From Candidatus Eiseniibacteriota bacterium (GTDB lineage: Bacteria; Eisenbacteria; RBG-16-71-46; CAIMUX01): DNA of 64,000 nt. Below, piece by piece: positions 8,328 to 16,606 of the stretch (its first letter is position 1; the number at the start of each line of letters is the position of its first letter). The notes beneath the pieces are model-generated. The model worked only from the letters and a program-made list of their open reading frames with translations, was not told the origin of the DNA and ran no database searches. The stretch lies in contig CAIMUX010000121.1 in NCBI GenBank assembly GCA_903844735.1, positions 1 to 64,000 on the forward strand. Reading direction: 5' to 3'. The position numbers were made by a program, and so were the translations under genes.

Positions 8328-9446
8328 CTATTTGTGAGACGCGTGCTTGTAGAATGGGCGCTCCACCACGCGGGCGGGCACCTTGGCACCCCGGATATCC
8401 ACTTCCAGCTCCGTACCCACCGCCGAAAGCGCCGGCGGCACGAATCCGAGCCCCATCCCCTGCTTGAGTGAAGGGCAGAACCCACCGCTGGTCACGATGC
8501 CAACCTCACGGCCACCGACAAAAAGCGCCTGGCCATGGCGGGGCATCCGCTGCCCCTCCACCGCGAAACCGACGATCGAGCGCGTGAGACCCGCCGCCTT
8601 CTGGGCCGCGAGCGCGTCCTTGCCGATGAAATCGGTCTTCTTCATCTTGACGGTCCAACCGATGCCGCCCTCGAGCGGGCTCACATCCAGGTTCAGTTCG
8701 TTCCCGTAGAGGCAGTAGCACATCTCGAGGCGCAGTGTGTCGCGGGCACCGAGGCCGATGGGAGCGGCGCCGATCGATTCGCCCGCGTGCAACAGAGCCC
8801 GCCATAGATCCCGCGAGCGTCCGGAGGATACGTAGATCTCAAAGCCGTCTTCGCCGGTGTAACCGTTACGTGAGACCACAACGTCCTTGATACCCGCCAC
8901 CGTCGCTACGAGGAACCGGTAGTAACCGATGGTGTTGAGATCCGCCGCGACCAGCGGACGGATGACCTCTTCGGCCCGCGGCCCCTGGAATGCGAGCTGG
9001 GCCAGTTCTGTGCTCCGATCGTTCACCTCTACCGGCGGGCCCACCCACGCCAGCGCCCGCGTCTCCATCCAATCCCAAATGCGGCTCAGGTTGCCTGCGT
9101 TGGCCACCACCATGACACGGTCGGCCATCCGATAGACGGTCACGTCGTCCAAGACACCGCCGTCCTCACGGCACATGGCGGCATAGAGAAGCTGCCCCGG
9201 CTCGGCCTTCTCCAGGTCGTTGGTGATGAGATCGTGGACAAAAGGAACCGCACCCGGACCGGTGACTTCGAAGCGCCCCATATGGGACACGTCGAACAGC
9301 CCCACCGCGGTGCGAACGATCTCGTGCTCGCGAAGAATCCCGGTCGGATACTGTACCGGCATTTCCCATTGGTTGAAGTCCACCAACTTGGCCTGGTGGT
9401 TGACATGCTCGTGGAACAACGGAGTCCGCTTGAGATTACCGCCCAT
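8328..9446 (-). CDS. gcvT: Aminomethyltransferase (glycine cleavage T protein)
   Basis: This 372-residue protein transfers the methylene group from aminomethyl-GcvH to tetrahydrofolate and releases ammonia. Signatures are VGLFDVSHMGRFEVTGPGA near residue 48, the folate-domain segment YTGEDGFEIYV, the loop GARDTLRLE, and the C-terminal barrel ending in FYKHASHK. The start is ATG 9446 with GGGAGGAGGGG just upstream. It is the first gene of the eight-gene operon. I looked for a glycine riboswitch in the 200 bp upstream and saw none of its conserved core. Confidence 0.96.
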   Translation of the reverse strand: MGGNLKRTPLFHEHVNHQAKLVDFNQWEMPVQYPTGILREHEIVRTAVGLFDVSHMGRFEVTGPGAVPFVHDLITNDLEKAEPGQLLYAAMCREDGGVLDDVTVYRMADRVMVVANAGNLSRIWDWMETRALAWVGPPVEVNDRSTELAQLAFQGPRAEEVIRPLVAADLNTIGYYRFLVATVAGIKDVVVSRNGYTGEDGFEIYVSSGRSRDLWRALLHAGESIGAAPIGLGARDTLRLEMCYCLYGNELNLDVSPLEGGIGWTVKMKKTDFIGKDALAAQKAAGLTRSIVGFAVEGQRMPRHGQALFVGGREVGIVTSGGFCPSLKQGMGLGFVPPALSAVGTELEVDIRGAKVPARVVERPFYKHASHK

Positions 9447-9660
9447 GCACCCCTCCTCCCATCATCCTGGACCCGATCAGCTATGGACGGTACCACATCG
9501 GAGGGCCTCGCATCCAGGGCCACGTGCAGCGGCGCGTCCGCGGTCCGGGCCGCGGGATTCGATCGCAACGGGTTGGTTGGGCTTGCCTCGTCGTACGCAA
9601 GAACCTCGTAACTCACTTCCCACAAGAACTTTCCGCCCTGGTGATCCACACCGAAATCGA

Positions 9661-9905
9661 ATGGAAACACTGACATCGTCGCTCACCGACCGCTTCCGGG
9701 CGATGCTTCTGTCCCGGACCGATCCGGCTTTGGAGAACGCGGTCTTGCGCCGGCAACTCACGATCTTCCAGAGGAATCTGAAGCATCCACGATCTCGAAT
9801 CAGGGATCGCGTCTTGTGGGTCGTCCTCCGCAGGCTCGGGTCGGCGTGGGGGCAGATTTCTCGACTCCTCGTTCGCAATCACGACGGCGTTTTCGGGCGG
9901 TCCGG
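9661..9905 (+). pseudogene. Transposase/integrase N-terminal remnant
   Basis: The plus-strand frame from ATG 9661 begins with residues typical of the N-terminus of rve-type (DDE) transposases. ALENAVLRRQLTIFQRN is followed by RSRIRDRVLWVVLRRLG. In intact relatives the next segment reads roughly VKPETVxxWHRxGF, and here LLVRNHDGVFGRSG may be its decayed equivalent. The catalytic DDE domain is absent. The frame then runs into the end of the opposite-strand kinase gene. I saw no terminal inverted repeats or target-site duplication. The rest of 9447-9989 holds no gene I can support. Confidence 0.55.
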
Positions 9906-9989
9906 CAGATGTCCACCAAGGCTCTACCGAATCGATCCGAAAACCCACACCGGGCAACACCCGCCGGCTATACTTCCGCTCCTCAACGG

Positions 9990-12170
9990 CTACCGCTCGT
10001 ACTGAAACACCGTCACCGGCACCGAGCTAGCCTCCGACATCCCATAGAACCGCCCGAGTTGCTCAAACAGTTCCGCCAGCCCTTCCTCGTCCCGCGCCGT
10101 CGACCAGAGCACTTTCACAGCCGTGCCGCAATGCCCCTGCTCAATCTCCTCGACGCCCGGTAGGGTCGCAAGGATCGTCCCATGCATACCAAGGCGCCGC
10201 AGGATGAGGTACGCCGTGAGGAACTCGGGTTGCCGCCCCGGGTCGAACTGGACGAAAGTCTCGAGCGTGCGCTCTCCTCGCTTGAGGGCGCAGAGGACCT
10301 GCAACTCCAGCGTCGGCGTGAGAGCGAAAGTTCGTCCCAGGAGGTCGGCCTCGCCGTCGGCGGCATGCCCCGCCAGGCCACTTTCCGCCTCTGCCACCAG
10401 ACGGTCGCGGAGCCGCTCGTCCACCTCGGGGAAGGCGCCCAGGGGAGCGTCGGCCGCCCGCAAGAGCCAGCCTGCGGCGTCGAGCAACAGGTCCACCCGC
10501 CGCGGATCCAGCTCCACGCGGTGGGCACGCAGGAGGTCCAGAAGCGTCTCGAGGTGGTGAGCCGTTCCGGCTGCGGCCTCCGCCTCCAGCATGGTAAAGT
10601 CACCCTTGGCCGCATGCAGGCGCCGGAACGCCTCGTGCAGCGGCTCGATCTCACCGGGGTTCGATTCCAGGTCGAGGAGCGACTCCTGCAGCTTCTGGAG
10701 GCTTTGCCGGAGTTCCGAGCGCAGTTCCTCGGCATCGGCGGCCTGGAGGTGCAGCGTCGCGCCGGCGGACGCCGCGGCTGTGGCTTCGCTCACGCCGGCG
10801 GCCCTGGCTCCAGCGCCGGCCCCGGCCTTCGGCCCAGCCCCGGCCCCGGAGCTTTCGCCCTGCCCGCCCGACCGTTCCCGCCTCGCACCCGAAACAGATG
10901 CGGTCCCCAATCCCGACTCGCCTCCCGTCGGCCCGCTTCCGACCGCACCCCCATCGCCAAGCGCCTCCGAGGCCAGAGCATCGACATTGAGGGTCAATCC
11001 GAGTCGGCCCCCGGTGAAGACCGCGGTCCCCGCGATGGCGCGCGCCCGGTCCCAGGTGCCGTTGAGCGGAACATTGACGAGCTTCTGAGGCCCGAGGAAC
11101 TCGGTGATCGAAAGGGCGATGCGGCCTGCCTTCCCCTGGACCACGACCACCGGAATGGGATCGGGCTTTTCCTCTGCCGGTGGTTCGCCCAGGAGATCGA
11201 GGAGATCGTGCAGGACCAAAGGCTCGCCCCGATGCGTGAAGTAACGGCCTCGCCCGAGAGCATTCTTGACCTGTGCCGCGTTGACTGCGAGCGAGGAAAC
11301 GACATGTTCGATCGGCAGTGCGAACAACCGGTGCCCGGCGCGCATCGTCAGGGCATCGACGATGTTCACAGCGCGCAGCTTGGGCACGGTGAGCCGGAAG
11401 ATCGTCTCCTGCCCCAGTGTGGTTTCCACCGCCACCGTCCCACCGAAGTCCTCCACGGTGGTGCGCACGAGGTCGAGCCCGACGCCGCGCCCTGAGGTGG
11501 CGGTCACCGCCGCGGCCATCGAAAACCCGGGTCGGCAAAGGATGTCAGCGAGGCTCGCCCCTTCCACGGGCAGGCCGCGAGAGAGCGCCTCCGCCCGCAC
11601 CGCCTCGGCATCGATGCCGCGCCCGTCATCGGAGACCGCGATCTCGGTGTGATGCTCGCGATCCACGGCCGTGACGGTAACCCTTCCCTGCGGCGGCTTC
11701 CCGGCCCGCGCGCGCTCGAGAGGTGCTTCCAGGCCGTGGTCGACCGCGTTGCGCAGAAGGTGAAGCAGCGGGTCGACCAGCCGCTCGGCAAGAGCCTTGT
11801 CGACGAGGGTCTCCTCTCCCTCGAAAAGAAGCTCGGCGTCACGTCCGAGCGTGCGGACCAGATCGCGTACCGGGCGGCGGAAAAGGCGCAGGGTCTCGCC
11901 GATTTCCACCAGACGGATCGCCATGACCAGATCGTGCAAATCCTGACTCACGCGCCGCGACGCCTCGTTGCTGGTCTTGACCACCTCGAGGCTCTCCGGC
12001 CGCAGTACCTGCCCGAGCGTCACCGATTCCCGCACGCGCCGCTCCAACTCCTGGAGGTTCGCACTGGTGATGATCACTTCTCCCGCGAGCGAGAGGAGAC
12101 GGTCGAGGTGCGTGATACGCACCTGCATTCGGTCGATGGTGCCTCGCCGCACCTGCAGCAGCTCAGTCAT
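9990..12170 (-). CDS. CheA-family histidine kinase with permuted domain order (P3-P4-P5-P1-P2)
   Basis: This is a chemotaxis-type kinase of about 726 residues. It starts at ATG 12170 and overlaps the response-regulator gene by 8 bp. In order it has a dimerisation helix pair (about 1-85), an HATPase domain with N-box LRNAVDHGLE at 139-148, G1 VSDDGRGID and G2 VTATSGRGVGLDLV, then a CheW/P5 domain (about 265-420). A low-complexity Gly/Ala/Ser linker spans about 425-470. An Hpt-like domain follows, with FRRLHAAKGDF placing the phosphorylatable histidine at H519. The protein ends with a P2-like regulator-binding domain. In canonical CheA the Hpt and P2 domains are N-terminal. No MCP, CheW, CheR or CheB gene is near, so the pathway it controls may not be motility. 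Confidence 0.85.
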   Translation of the reverse strand: MTELLQVRRGTIDRMQVRITHLDRLLSLAGEVIITSANLQELERRVRESVTLGQVLRPESLEVVKTSNEASRRVSQDLHDLVMAIRLVEIGETLRLFRRPVRDLVRTLGRDAELLFEGEETLVDKALAERLVDPLLHLLRNAVDHGLEAPLERARAGKPPQGRVTVTAVDREHHTEIAVSDDGRGIDAEAVRAEALSRGLPVEGASLADILCRPGFSMAAAVTATSGRGVGLDLVRTTVEDFGGTVAVETTLGQETIFRLTVPKLRAVNIVDALTMRAGHRLFALPIEHVVSSLAVNAAQVKNALGRGRYFTHRGEPLVLHDLLDLLGEPPAEEKPDPIPVVVVQGKAGRIALSITEFLGPQKLVNVPLNGTWDRARAIAGTAVFTGGRLGLTLNVDALASEALGDGGAVGSGPTGGESGLGTASVSGARRERSGGQGESSGAGAGPKAGAGAGARAAGVSEATAAASAGATLHLQAADAEELRSELRQSLQKLQESLLDLESNPGEIEPLHEAFRRLHAAKGDFTMLEAEAAAGTAHHLETLLDLLRAHRVELDPRRVDLLLDAAGWLLRAADAPLGAFPEVDERLRDRLVAEAESGLAGHAADGEADLLGRTFALTPTLELQVLCALKRGERTLETFVQFDPGRQPEFLTAYLILRRLGMHGTILATLPGVEEIEQGHCGTAVKVLWSTARDEEGLAELFEQLGRFYGMSEASSVPVTVFQYER

Positions 12171-12576
12171 GGTGTAACACCCTCGCAATCACACGGGCCA
12201 GGAATTCCCGGTCGAACGGCTTGGGAATGTAGTCGTCCGCCCCGAGCTTGAGGGCGCGGACCACGCTCTTCGCGTCACTCTGGGTGGAGACCATGACCAC
12301 CGGCGTGCGATCGTACCAGGATGCCTGGTGCAGCCGGGCGCAGAACTCGAAACCGTCCATGCGCGGCATGCTGATGTCGCAGAAGATGAGCCCGGCGGCG
12401 TGCGGATTGCCCTCGAGAAGGTCAAGTGCGATGCGGCCGTCCCCCGCCTCGATCACGTCGAGGCCGAGCGGTTCGAGGTGTGACCGGAAGATACGGCGCG
12501 TGGCCGTGGAGTCATCAATGACTAAGGCGCGCGTCCCGGGAACCAGGACCGTCGCCACCTCGTTCGACCAGCTCAT
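12163..12576 (-). CDS. CheY-like single-domain response regulator
   Basis: This receiver of about 137 residues has no output domain. The acidic pocket is D21-D22, the phosphoacceptor is D67 in FCDISMPRMDG, and the conserved lysine is K119 in YIPKPF. The start is ATG 12576 with GGGAGGG about 8 bases upstream. It directly precedes and overlaps the CheA-like kinase gene, its obvious partner. It acts in the cytoplasm through an unknown target. Confidence 0.92.
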   Translation of the reverse strand: MSWSNEVATVLVPGTRALVIDDSTATRRIFRSHLEPLGLDVIEAGDGRIALDLLEGNPHAAGLIFCDISMPRMDGFEFCARLHQASWYDRTPVVMVSTQSDAKSVVRALKLGADDYIPKPFDREFLARVIARVLHHD

Positions 12577-12689
12577 GCCGGAACCCTCCCATCGCTGCCG
12601 CAAGGGCGAACCGCCCCCTCAGGGACTATCGGCCGGCGGGCGACGGGACTTGCGGATTCCGGTCGGAAGTCGGGCGGTGACGATTCAGG

Positions 12690-12784
12690 TAGTCAGAAGC
12701 GAGAAGTCAGAAGCCAGAAGTCCGAAGTCAGGAATCAGAATGAGGACACTCCTCGACGAGATTTGAGGAGTTGGGGGCGTGGCA
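12690..12784 (-). repeat. Dispersed intergenic element, copy A
   Basis: Within the spacer 12577-12913, a tract of degenerate GAAGTCAGAA-type units (12690-12730) runs into a 58-bp block at 12727-12784. That block matches the reverse complement of 26755-26812 at 52 of 58 positions. The strand given is nominal. The rest of this 337-bp spacer shows no gene. Confidence 0.85.
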
Positions 12785-12913
12785 AAAGACCCATCCGTAT
12801 GCGCTTGGGGCCTACGGTTTGTCTCGGCAGTCCTCCGATCCGAAACGTATGGACTATCGTCTCGATCTCGGCCCGCTGTCATCGTGAATTCCTGCTCCTG
12901 AACGACTCGATTC

Positions 12914-14677
12914 TCATCCAAGCCGCTCGGACGGCCGCCGAAGGCCATGCACCCGAACCCGGCTGTGAAGATGCTGTCGGCTGATGCCCAGATCCTTCGC
13001 GGCGCGCGTGATATTCCAGTTGTGGCGGCGAAGCACCGTTTCCAGCATCTCCCGCTCGAACTGGCCCGAAGCCTCCTGGAGCGTCCCCTCCGACGACGGC
13101 GGAACATCCTCCGGTGTGAGGTCGGAGAGCTGCATCCTAAGCTGCGCCTCGTCAACTTGCTTGCCATCGGGAACCAGGGCACAAGCCCCTTCGATAACGT
13201 ACCGGAGTTGGCGGACATTCCCGGGCCACGAGTACGTGAGAAGTAACGTTCGCGCCCGATCGGTGAGGCCGTTGATGCGCCGGGGCGAGCGCCGGATCGC
13301 CTCCGCCAGGAAGTGATCCACGAGGAGCGGGAGGTCTTCGCGTCGATCACGCAGCGGAGGCAGCTCGAGACGGATGCCGGCCAAGCGGAAATACAGGTCT
13401 TCGCGGAACGACCGGTCCTTCACCATCGCCCGGACATCGGCATTCGTGGCGGAGACAACCCGCACATCGGCCCGGCGGGTCTCGCTTTCCCCCACCCGAC
13501 GGAATTCGCCGCTTTCCAGAAAGCGAAGCAGCTTCACCTGCATCTGGGGCGGCATGTCGCCTACCTCGTCGAGAAAGAAGGTGCCCCCGTCGGCCTGCTC
13601 CACCAGCCCCGGGTTGTCCTGCACTGCGCCGGTGAACGCCCCGCGGCGATGGCCGAAGACGAGGCTGTCGAGAAGCTCCGCGGGAAAGCCGGCGCAGTTG
13701 ACAGGGACGAACGGTCCGCCCTTGCGCAGCCCCTCGGTGTGGAGCGCTCGTGCCACCAGATCCTTGCCGGTACCGCTCTCGCCGAGAAGCAGGACCGGGA
13801 TGTCGGTGTCCTTCAGCAGCCGGATCCGATCAAAGAGCGTGGTCATCGCCGGGCTGCGACCGAGCATACGCGCGAAGCCGGTCCCGGCCTGCGCCTCCGC
13901 CCGCAGGGTCTCGTTCTCGCGGGTCAGCAATAGGTGCGCTTCCTCCAGCCGACGCAGCTCACGCGCGTTCATCAGGCAGACAGCAGCCTGCGAGGCAAAC
14001 GCCTCCAGGAATGGGATCTCCTGTGGGGTGCTTCGCAGGCCGGGTACCGAGCTGTCGAGGTAGAGCACGCCGCGGGGCGCACCATGCTCGCGGAGCGGCA
14101 CGCACACGGCCGCGTAGGTGTCCAGGGCCCGAATGGAGCGCGCCTCACGCAGCTCGGGAAGAAAGGCCGTGTTCTCCACCGGGATGACGCGGTTCTCGCG
14201 CAGGCACGCGCGGGCCAACGTCTCGGAAACGGTCGAGGCCTCCGGCGCCAATACTTCCCGGGCCGCCCCCCGCGCCTGCACTACCCGAAGGTGACCATGG
14301 TCCTCCACCAGAAGAAGGCCGCGTTCCGCGCCGCTGAGCACGACCGCGCCGTCGAGAACCGCCTCCAACAGCCGGTCCGGGTCTAGGATGGAAGAGAGCT
14401 CGCGCGAGATTTCCAGCAGTCGCCAGAGCCCCTGGCGCTCTCTCTCCAAAGCGGCCGCGACCTCGGCCTCTTCGGCCCGCGCCTGGGCGAGAAGCCCTCG
14501 TTCTTGCGGAGAGACTCCGACGCGGCGCTGCAGGAGGGCCGCCGGGCCGGTCGGCGGCGACGCCATTTCCGGCGACGCGATCTTCGGCGGCGATGCGACT
14601 TCCGGCAAAGGACGAGGAACGGAGACCGGTGGCGGCGTCACGTTGTCGCTACTGCTCTCGAACTCATGGAATCCCAC
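12914..14677 (-). CDS. GAF-domain sigma-54-dependent transcriptional activator
   Basis: This 587-residue enhancer-binding protein has no receiver domain. The N-terminus is a Pro-rich region (about 1-45), followed by a short coiled coil (60-85) and a GAF domain (about 90-240). The AAA+ domain has Walker A GESGTGKD at 299-306, the sigma-54 contact loop GAFTGA at 346-351 and Walker B GGTFFLDEVGD. The C-terminal Fis-type helix-turn-helix reads NITRAAKDLGISRQHLHSR. The intact GAFTGA predicts that it activates RpoN holoenzyme, with the GAF domain sensing a small ligand. It follows the FG-GAP protein gene by 14 bp, so the two are probably cotranscribed. Confidence 0.94.
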   Translation of the reverse strand: MGFHEFESSSDNVTPPPVSVPRPLPEVASPPKIASPEMASPPTGPAALLQRRVGVSPQERGLLAQARAEEAEVAAALERERQGLWRLLEISRELSSILDPDRLLEAVLDGAVVLSGAERGLLLVEDHGHLRVVQARGAAREVLAPEASTVSETLARACLRENRVIPVENTAFLPELREARSIRALDTYAAVCVPLREHGAPRGVLYLDSSVPGLRSTPQEIPFLEAFASQAAVCLMNARELRRLEEAHLLLTRENETLRAEAQAGTGFARMLGRSPAMTTLFDRIRLLKDTDIPVLLLGESGTGKDLVARALHTEGLRKGGPFVPVNCAGFPAELLDSLVFGHRRGAFTGAVQDNPGLVEQADGGTFFLDEVGDMPPQMQVKLLRFLESGEFRRVGESETRRADVRVVSATNADVRAMVKDRSFREDLYFRLAGIRLELPPLRDRREDLPLLVDHFLAEAIRRSPRRINGLTDRARTLLLTYSWPGNVRQLRYVIEGACALVPDGKQVDEAQLRMQLSDLTPEDVPPSSEGTLQEASGQFEREMLETVLRRHNWNITRAAKDLGISRQHLHSRVRVHGLRRPSERLG

Positions 14678-14691
14678 GATCCGTTCTCCTC

Positions 14692-16461
14692 TCAGTGGAC
14701 GAGGGTGATTCGCGCCGTGCGCGGTGTCTTCGATCCGTCGACGCGAACCAGATAGACTCCGGCGCCCGCGGAACGACCGTCGTCGTCTCGGCCATCCCAG
14801 GCGAGGCCTATCCCCGACGCACCGTCGGCGCGGTGGAGAACCCGCACGAGGCGTCCCTCAGAGCTGAAGATCATGGCGCGCGGCGCCGTGGCTGCGAGGC
14901 CTGAGAACTGCACCATGCTCCCGATGCGCGCCGGGTTCGGAACCACGCTCAGCGCGAGCGGATCTCCCGCCGCCGCGACCGGTGGCGTCGCCGCCGGCGC
15001 GAGACGATTACGGAAGACGTACTCGCCGATGGCCGAGTCCCAGTTGCTGACCGCCAGGTCCAGGGCGAGCGAGCCCGTGTAGTGAACGGTGAGGGGCACG
15101 CCGGGCCCCGGCGGATTTCCGATGGTGAGCCAACCCTGCTCCCCACTAGAAGAGAACTGCGAGTGGCCGAGCGGCACCCCATCCACCTCCACCGACTGCA
15201 CGCGGACCGGGCGGCGCGGCAGCGTGAACAGACGCCGCGTCCCGTCCCCCGTGAAGAGCGCTGTGAGGTCCGGCTGCAGGCCGTCGTTGTCCACGTCCTC
15301 CCAGGCGATGTTCTCGATGACGCTGTTGGTGGTCGATTGCCAGGCCGGAACGGTCGGGAGGACGCCCGCCTGGTTCTCGTAGATTCGCACAGTGCCCCAC
15401 CAGGAACCGGCGGCGAGGTCCAAGTCCCCGTCAGCGTCCGCATCACCGAAGGAAACATGCGAGCCGTATCCGTCGAAGGCGGAGGTCCAGACCGGGATCG
15501 CGCCCAGGGCTCCGGCGCCATTGTTCAGGAAGAGCTTGACCCGCCCGTTCCCTACTCCACCGATGACTTGATTGTTGTCCGCCACGGCGAGGTCGAGCCC
15601 GCCGTCGCCGTTCAGATCTCCGAGGCAAAGTGTGTTGCCGTAGTCGTGCCCGTCCTGACTCCGCCACGCCGGCGTGTCTTGCAGGGTCGTGCCGGTCCCG
15701 AGGTAGACTTCGTTCGGCTCCGCGGGCAGGCCGCTCCCGCTGCTAGCCCCCGCGAAAGCCAGATCGAGGATGCCGTCCCCGTTGACGTCGCCCCAGGTGA
15801 CATCGAGCCCGGCGTGGTTGTCGGCCGACTGCCAGTAGGGCATCGTATCGAGCGTGCCGCCGACATTGCGAAAGACCCGGTACCTCTCTAGGATGTGGTT
15901 GTACGGCTCACCCGCCGCGCAGGCGAGATCAGGGCGCCCATCCATGTTGACGTCGCCGAACGCCACCGAAAAACAGTAGAAGCTCGTCGAGCAGGTACAG
16001 ATCGGGTTGGCGCTGAAGGTGCCGTCACCATTGCCCCGATAAAGCTTCACCTTCCCCGGCGTGCTGAAACCTCCGGCGCCGACGTAGACCGCCACGGCGC
16101 AGTCGAGCATGCCGTCACCATCGACATCCGCGAGGTCGAGATGCCCGTGGTAGTCGATGTCGCTGGAGGTCCAGGTGGGCGTGGCGGGAAAACTCCCCCC
16201 GAGATTGCGGAAGACGACCAGCGGTTGGCGGGCCATGTCGTTCCCGTTGGCCACGACCAGATCGGGCAGATTGTCGCCGTCGAGATCCCGCAGCGCGCAA
16301 CCGGTGCCATAGCGACTTAGCGGCGTGCCCTGCCAGTCGGGCTGGGCGGGGAATTGGATCGCCGCGGTCGCGGTCGTCCCACTCCAGACCAGAAGGAGAA
16401 ACACCAGGAAGCACGGGCGAGAAAAACGGGGACAAGGCGGTTGACCGCATTCCTGCGGCAT
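14692..16461 (-). CDS. Secreted FG-GAP/VCBS-repeat protein with FlgD/T9SS-like C-terminal domain
   Basis: This 589-residue exported protein has a signal peptide (FLVFLLLVWSGTTATAA, about residues 17-33) and then a run of FG-GAP/VCBS repeats. These carry calcium-binding-like loops such as DLDGDNLPDLVVANG, DVDGDGMLDCAVA, DVNGDGILDLAFAG and DADADGDLDLAAG, and probably form a beta propeller. The last 90 residues match FlgD-Ig/type IX-like sorting domains (LALSVVPNPARIGS ... GRLVRVLHR ... WDGRDDDGRSAGAGVYLVRV). It is likely cell-surface or secreted. A good sigma-70 promoter lies upstream at 16528-16557. The sigma-54 activator gene follows. Confidence 0.88.
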   Translation of the reverse strand: MPQECGQPPCPRFSRPCFLVFLLLVWSGTTATAAIQFPAQPDWQGTPLSRYGTGCALRDLDGDNLPDLVVANGNDMARQPLVVFRNLGGSFPATPTWTSSDIDYHGHLDLADVDGDGMLDCAVAVYVGAGGFSTPGKVKLYRGNGDGTFSANPICTCSTSFYCFSVAFGDVNMDGRPDLACAAGEPYNHILERYRVFRNVGGTLDTMPYWQSADNHAGLDVTWGDVNGDGILDLAFAGASSGSGLPAEPNEVYLGTGTTLQDTPAWRSQDGHDYGNTLCLGDLNGDGGLDLAVADNNQVIGGVGNGRVKLFLNNGAGALGAIPVWTSAFDGYGSHVSFGDADADGDLDLAAGSWWGTVRIYENQAGVLPTVPAWQSTTNSVIENIAWEDVDNDGLQPDLTALFTGDGTRRLFTLPRRPVRVQSVEVDGVPLGHSQFSSSGEQGWLTIGNPPGPGVPLTVHYTGSLALDLAVSNWDSAIGEYVFRNRLAPAATPPVAAAGDPLALSVVPNPARIGSMVQFSGLAATAPRAMIFSSEGRLVRVLHRADGASGIGLAWDGRDDDGRSAGAGVYLVRVDGSKTPRTARITLVH

Positions 16462-16527
16462 GAAGCTCCCTCCCGGGTGGCGTCCGCCTCACGACGGTCG
16501 CAGGGAAACGTGGGGTGACACCGAATC

Positions 16528-16557
16528 AGGATAGCAATCCCAGGCAGACACCGTCAA
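16528..16557 (-). promoter_or_regulatory. Sigma-70-type promoter for the FG-GAP gene
   Basis: On the minus strand, TTGACG (16557-16552) and TATCCT (16533-16528) are separated by 18 bp. The -10 lies about 70 bp from the ATG at 16461. Confidence 0.65.
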
Positions 16558-16570
16558 CTTCTGGTTACAT

Positions 16571-16595
16571 CCCTGAGACTCGGAGTACGGAACGA
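16571..16595. repeat. 25-bp dispersed repeat (copy 1)
   Basis: This 25-bp sequence is identical at 24 of 25 positions to 22157-22181, in the same orientation. It lies just downstream of the stop of the GT2 gene and upstream of the FG-GAP promoter. Confidence 0.8.
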
Positions 16596-16606
16596 CTTCC
16601 CATCCT

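Noticed and set aside
9447-9660. Glycine riboswitch before gcvT
   Set aside because: The conserved purine-rich core of glycine aptamers was not found on the minus strand in this interval.
9447-9676. Minus-strand frame upstream of gcvT reading FPFDFGVDHQGGKFLWEVSYEV
   Set aside because: It looks somewhat protein-like, but no family is recognised and it runs out of frame into gcvT. It may be a fragment of a lost gene, but I cannot support it.
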